Origin: Hyphomicrobiales bacterium
GTDB taxonomy: Bacteria > Pseudomonadota > Alphaproteobacteria > Rhizobiales > JALURZ01
Direction of reading: 5' to 3'
Assembly (NCBI GenBank): GCA_027058735.1
Contig: JALURZ010000073.1
Span: 1-5,188, forward strand
DNA: 5,188 bases
The translations under genes and the position numbers were made by a program. Positions 3,673-5,188 of this stretch are shown here, piece by piece. How positions within the stretch are numbered: position 1 is the stretch's first letter; the number at the start of each line of letters is the position of its first letter. Below the pieces are notes generated by a model. The model was not told the DNA's origin. It ran no database searches and saw only the letters and a program-made list of their open reading frames with translations.

Positions 3673-5188
3673 TCAGGAATTTTCTCCGGTCAGCAGGATT
3701 TCGCGTTTTCCCGCATGGTTCGCCGTGCTGACGATCCCTTCCTGCTCCATGCGCTCGATTATGGTCGCAGCGCGGTTGTAGCCGATCGACAGACGCCGCT
3801 GGATGTAGCTTGTGGACGCCTTCCTGTCACGCATCACGATGCCCACGGCCTGTTGAAAAAGGTCGTCGCCGCCGCCGCTGGCGCCATCCGCGCTCCAGCC
3901 GGCCTCCTCGGGCTCTTCGGTGATATCGTCCAGATAGTCGGGCGTGCCCTGTTTTTTCAGGTGGCGGACGACTTTTTCCACTTCCGCGTCGGAAACAAAC
4001 GGGCCATGGACGCGCGAAATCCGCCCGCCGCCGGCCATATAGAGCATGTCGCCGCGGCCAAGCAGCTGTTCTGCGCCCTGTTCCGACAGGATGGTGCGGC
4101 TGTCCACCTTGGAGGTGACCTGAAAGCTGATGCGGGTCGGGAAGTTGGCCTTGATGGTGCCGGTTATGACATCGACGCTGGGGCGCTGGGTCGCGGTGAT
4201 GATGTGGATGCCGGCGGCCCGCGCCATCTGGGCGAGACGCTGCACCGTGCCTTCGATATCCTTGCCCGCGACCATCATCAGATCGGCCATCTCATCGACT
4301 ACCACAACGAGATAGGGCAGCGGATCGAGATCCAGCTCCTGCTCCTCGAAAACCGGGTTTCCGGTCGCGTGATCGAAGCCGGTCTGCACTTTCCGGGTAA
4401 TCACCTCCCCGCTGCGTTGCGCCAGAACGGCCTTTTCGTTGAAGCCGTCGATGTTGCGCACCCCCAGCTTGGACATTTTCTGGTAGCGGTCCTCCATCTC
4501 GCGCACCGTCCATTTGAGGGCGACGACGGCCTTTTTCGGGTCTGTCACGACCGGGGCAAGGAGGTGCGGGATGCCGTCATAGATCGACAGTTCCAGCATT
4601 TTCGGGTCGATCATGATGAAGCGGCAGGTTTCCGGCGCGTGCCGGTACAGCAGGGACAGGATCATCGTATTGATGCCGACCGACTTGCCGGCCCCCGTGG
4701 TTCCGGCAATCAGGAGATGCGGCATGCGGGCAAGATCGCCCATTACCGGCGCGCCGCCGATATCCTTGCCAAGCGCCAGGGTCAGCCCCATGTCGGGGTC
4801 CTGAAACGCTGCGCTTTGCAGCAACTCGCGCAGATAGACGACATCGCGTTTCTCGTTCGGCAGCTCGATGCCGATGGCGTTGCGTCCCGGCACCACGGCG
4901 ACGCGCGCGGAGATGGCGCTCATGGAGCGCGCAATGTCGTCGGCCAAACCGATAACCCGGGACGACTTGATCCCGGCGGCCGGTTCAAGCTCATAAAGCG
5001 TGACCACCGGGCCGGGGCGCACATTGATGATTTCACCGCGCACGCCGAAATCCTCCAGAACGCTCTCCAGCAGGCGGGCGTTGCGTTCGAGATCTGCCGG
5101 TGTCATGCCGCTGGACGCAGCTCTTGCCTTGGGCGCGCTGAGCAGGGTTGGCGGCGGCAGCACATAGGCTGCGCCGCCAACCCTGCTC
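3673..5188 (-). CDS. ftsK: DNA translocase FtsK, C-terminal motor part (5' end outside the window)
   Basis: About 505 codons are present; the frame stays open through the right edge, so the N-terminal membrane domain and most of the linker are missing. Counting from the first complete in-window codon (5187): linker end YVLPPPTLL (8-16), alpha domain (about 28-120), then the RecA-like beta motor with Walker A GTTGAGKS (162-169), Walker B LVVVVDEMADL ending in D298/E299, and TATQRPSVDVITG (331-343). The gamma winged-helix domain (about 441-504) includes STSYIQRRLSIGYNRAATII, which in this family reads the KOPS orientation motifs and touches XerD. An acidic, glycine-rich spacer (EEPEE...GASGGGDD) joins motor and gamma domains. 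FtsK is a hexameric ATPase at the septum that pumps chromosome ends into the daughter cells and activates XerCD at dif. All catalytic motifs look intact. An internal GTG at 5163 is not the real start. Confidence 0.96.
   Translation of the reverse strand, partial: SRVGGAAYVLPPPTLLSAPKARAASSGMTPADLERNARLLESVLEDFGVRGEIINVRPGPVVTLYELEPAAGIKSSRVIGLADDIARSMSAISARVAVVPGRNAIGIELPNEKRDVVYLRELLQSAAFQDPDMGLTLALGKDIGGAPVMGDLARMPHLLIAGTTGAGKSVGINTMILSLLYRHAPETCRFIMIDPKMLELSIYDGIPHLLAPVVTDPKKAVVALKWTVREMEDRYQKMSKLGVRNIDGFNEKAVLAQRSGEVITRKVQTGFDHATGNPVFEEQELDLDPLPYLVVVVDEMADLMMVAGKDIEGTVQRLAQMARAAGIHIITATQRPSVDVITGTIKANFPTRISFQVTSKVDSRTILSEQGAEQLLGRGDMLYMAGGGRISRVHGPFVSDAEVEKVVRHLKKQGTPDYLDDITEEPEEAGWSADGASGGGDDLFQQAVGIVMRDRKASTSYIQRRLSIGYNRAATIIERMEQEGIVSTANHAGKREILLTGENS
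5140..5188. repeat. Perfect 17-bp inverted repeat at the window edge, inside ftsK
   Basis: The 17 bases at 5140-5156 (GAGCAGGGTTGGCGGCG) and the 17 at 5172-5188 are exact reverse complements, with a 15-base spacer. Inside the spacer CAGC (5158-5161) and GCTG (5168-5171) pair as well, giving 21 base pairs with one bulge and a 6-base loop, ACATAG. The left arm encodes the expected linker residues PPTLLS on the minus strand; the right arm encodes RVGGA. The repeat may continue past the window. Confidence 0.85.

Overview
The window looks like ordinary chromosomal DNA from a GC-rich alphaproteobacterium. The evidence is the FtsK translocase, LolA and exonuclease III proteins, which read like alphaproteobacterial versions, and the gene order ftsK - lolA - xth, which I recall as common in that class. 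I see no integrase, transposase, phage gene, CRISPR array, tRNA or rRNA. I cannot assign an order or genus from the sequence alone.

Layout, left to right. Positions 1-183 (minus) hold the first 61 codons of an L,D-transpeptidase-like (YkuD family) protein that runs off the left edge. A 224-bp divergent gap follows. Positions 408-1094 (plus) encode an OmpR/PhoB-type response regulator with no histidine kinase beside it. Positions 1244-1738 (plus) encode a stand-alone cyclic-nucleotide-binding-fold protein with no DNA-binding domain. Its 3' end overlaps by 23 bp the 3' end of the convergent exonuclease III gene xth (1716-2531, minus). A 381-bp gap (2532-2912) contains a good minus-strand intrinsic terminator and several closely packed hairpins. 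Then come lolA (2913-3596, minus) and the 3' two thirds or so of ftsK (3673-5188, minus), which runs off the right edge.

The minus-strand genes are housekeeping: FtsK pumps and decatenates chromosome ends at the division septum, LolA carries lipoproteins across the periplasm, and exonuclease III repairs abasic DNA. ftsK and lolA are 76 bp apart with no terminator that I can see. lolA and xth are separated by the terminator, so xth probably has its own promoter. The two plus-strand genes are signalling proteins (a phospho-receiver/DNA-binding protein and a ligand-sensor-like domain) and may work together, but nothing in the sequence proves it.

No clearly new multi-gene system is visible. The best leads are: (a) a possible small RNA or structured lolA 3' UTR at about 2637-2781 on the minus strand, with C-rich anti-Shine-Dalgarno-like stretches and a terminator; (b) a cyclic-nucleotide-binding domain whose expected phosphate-binding arginine is a tyrosine; and (c) a perfect 17-bp fold-back inside ftsK ending exactly at the last base of the window, which may be an assembly artefact.
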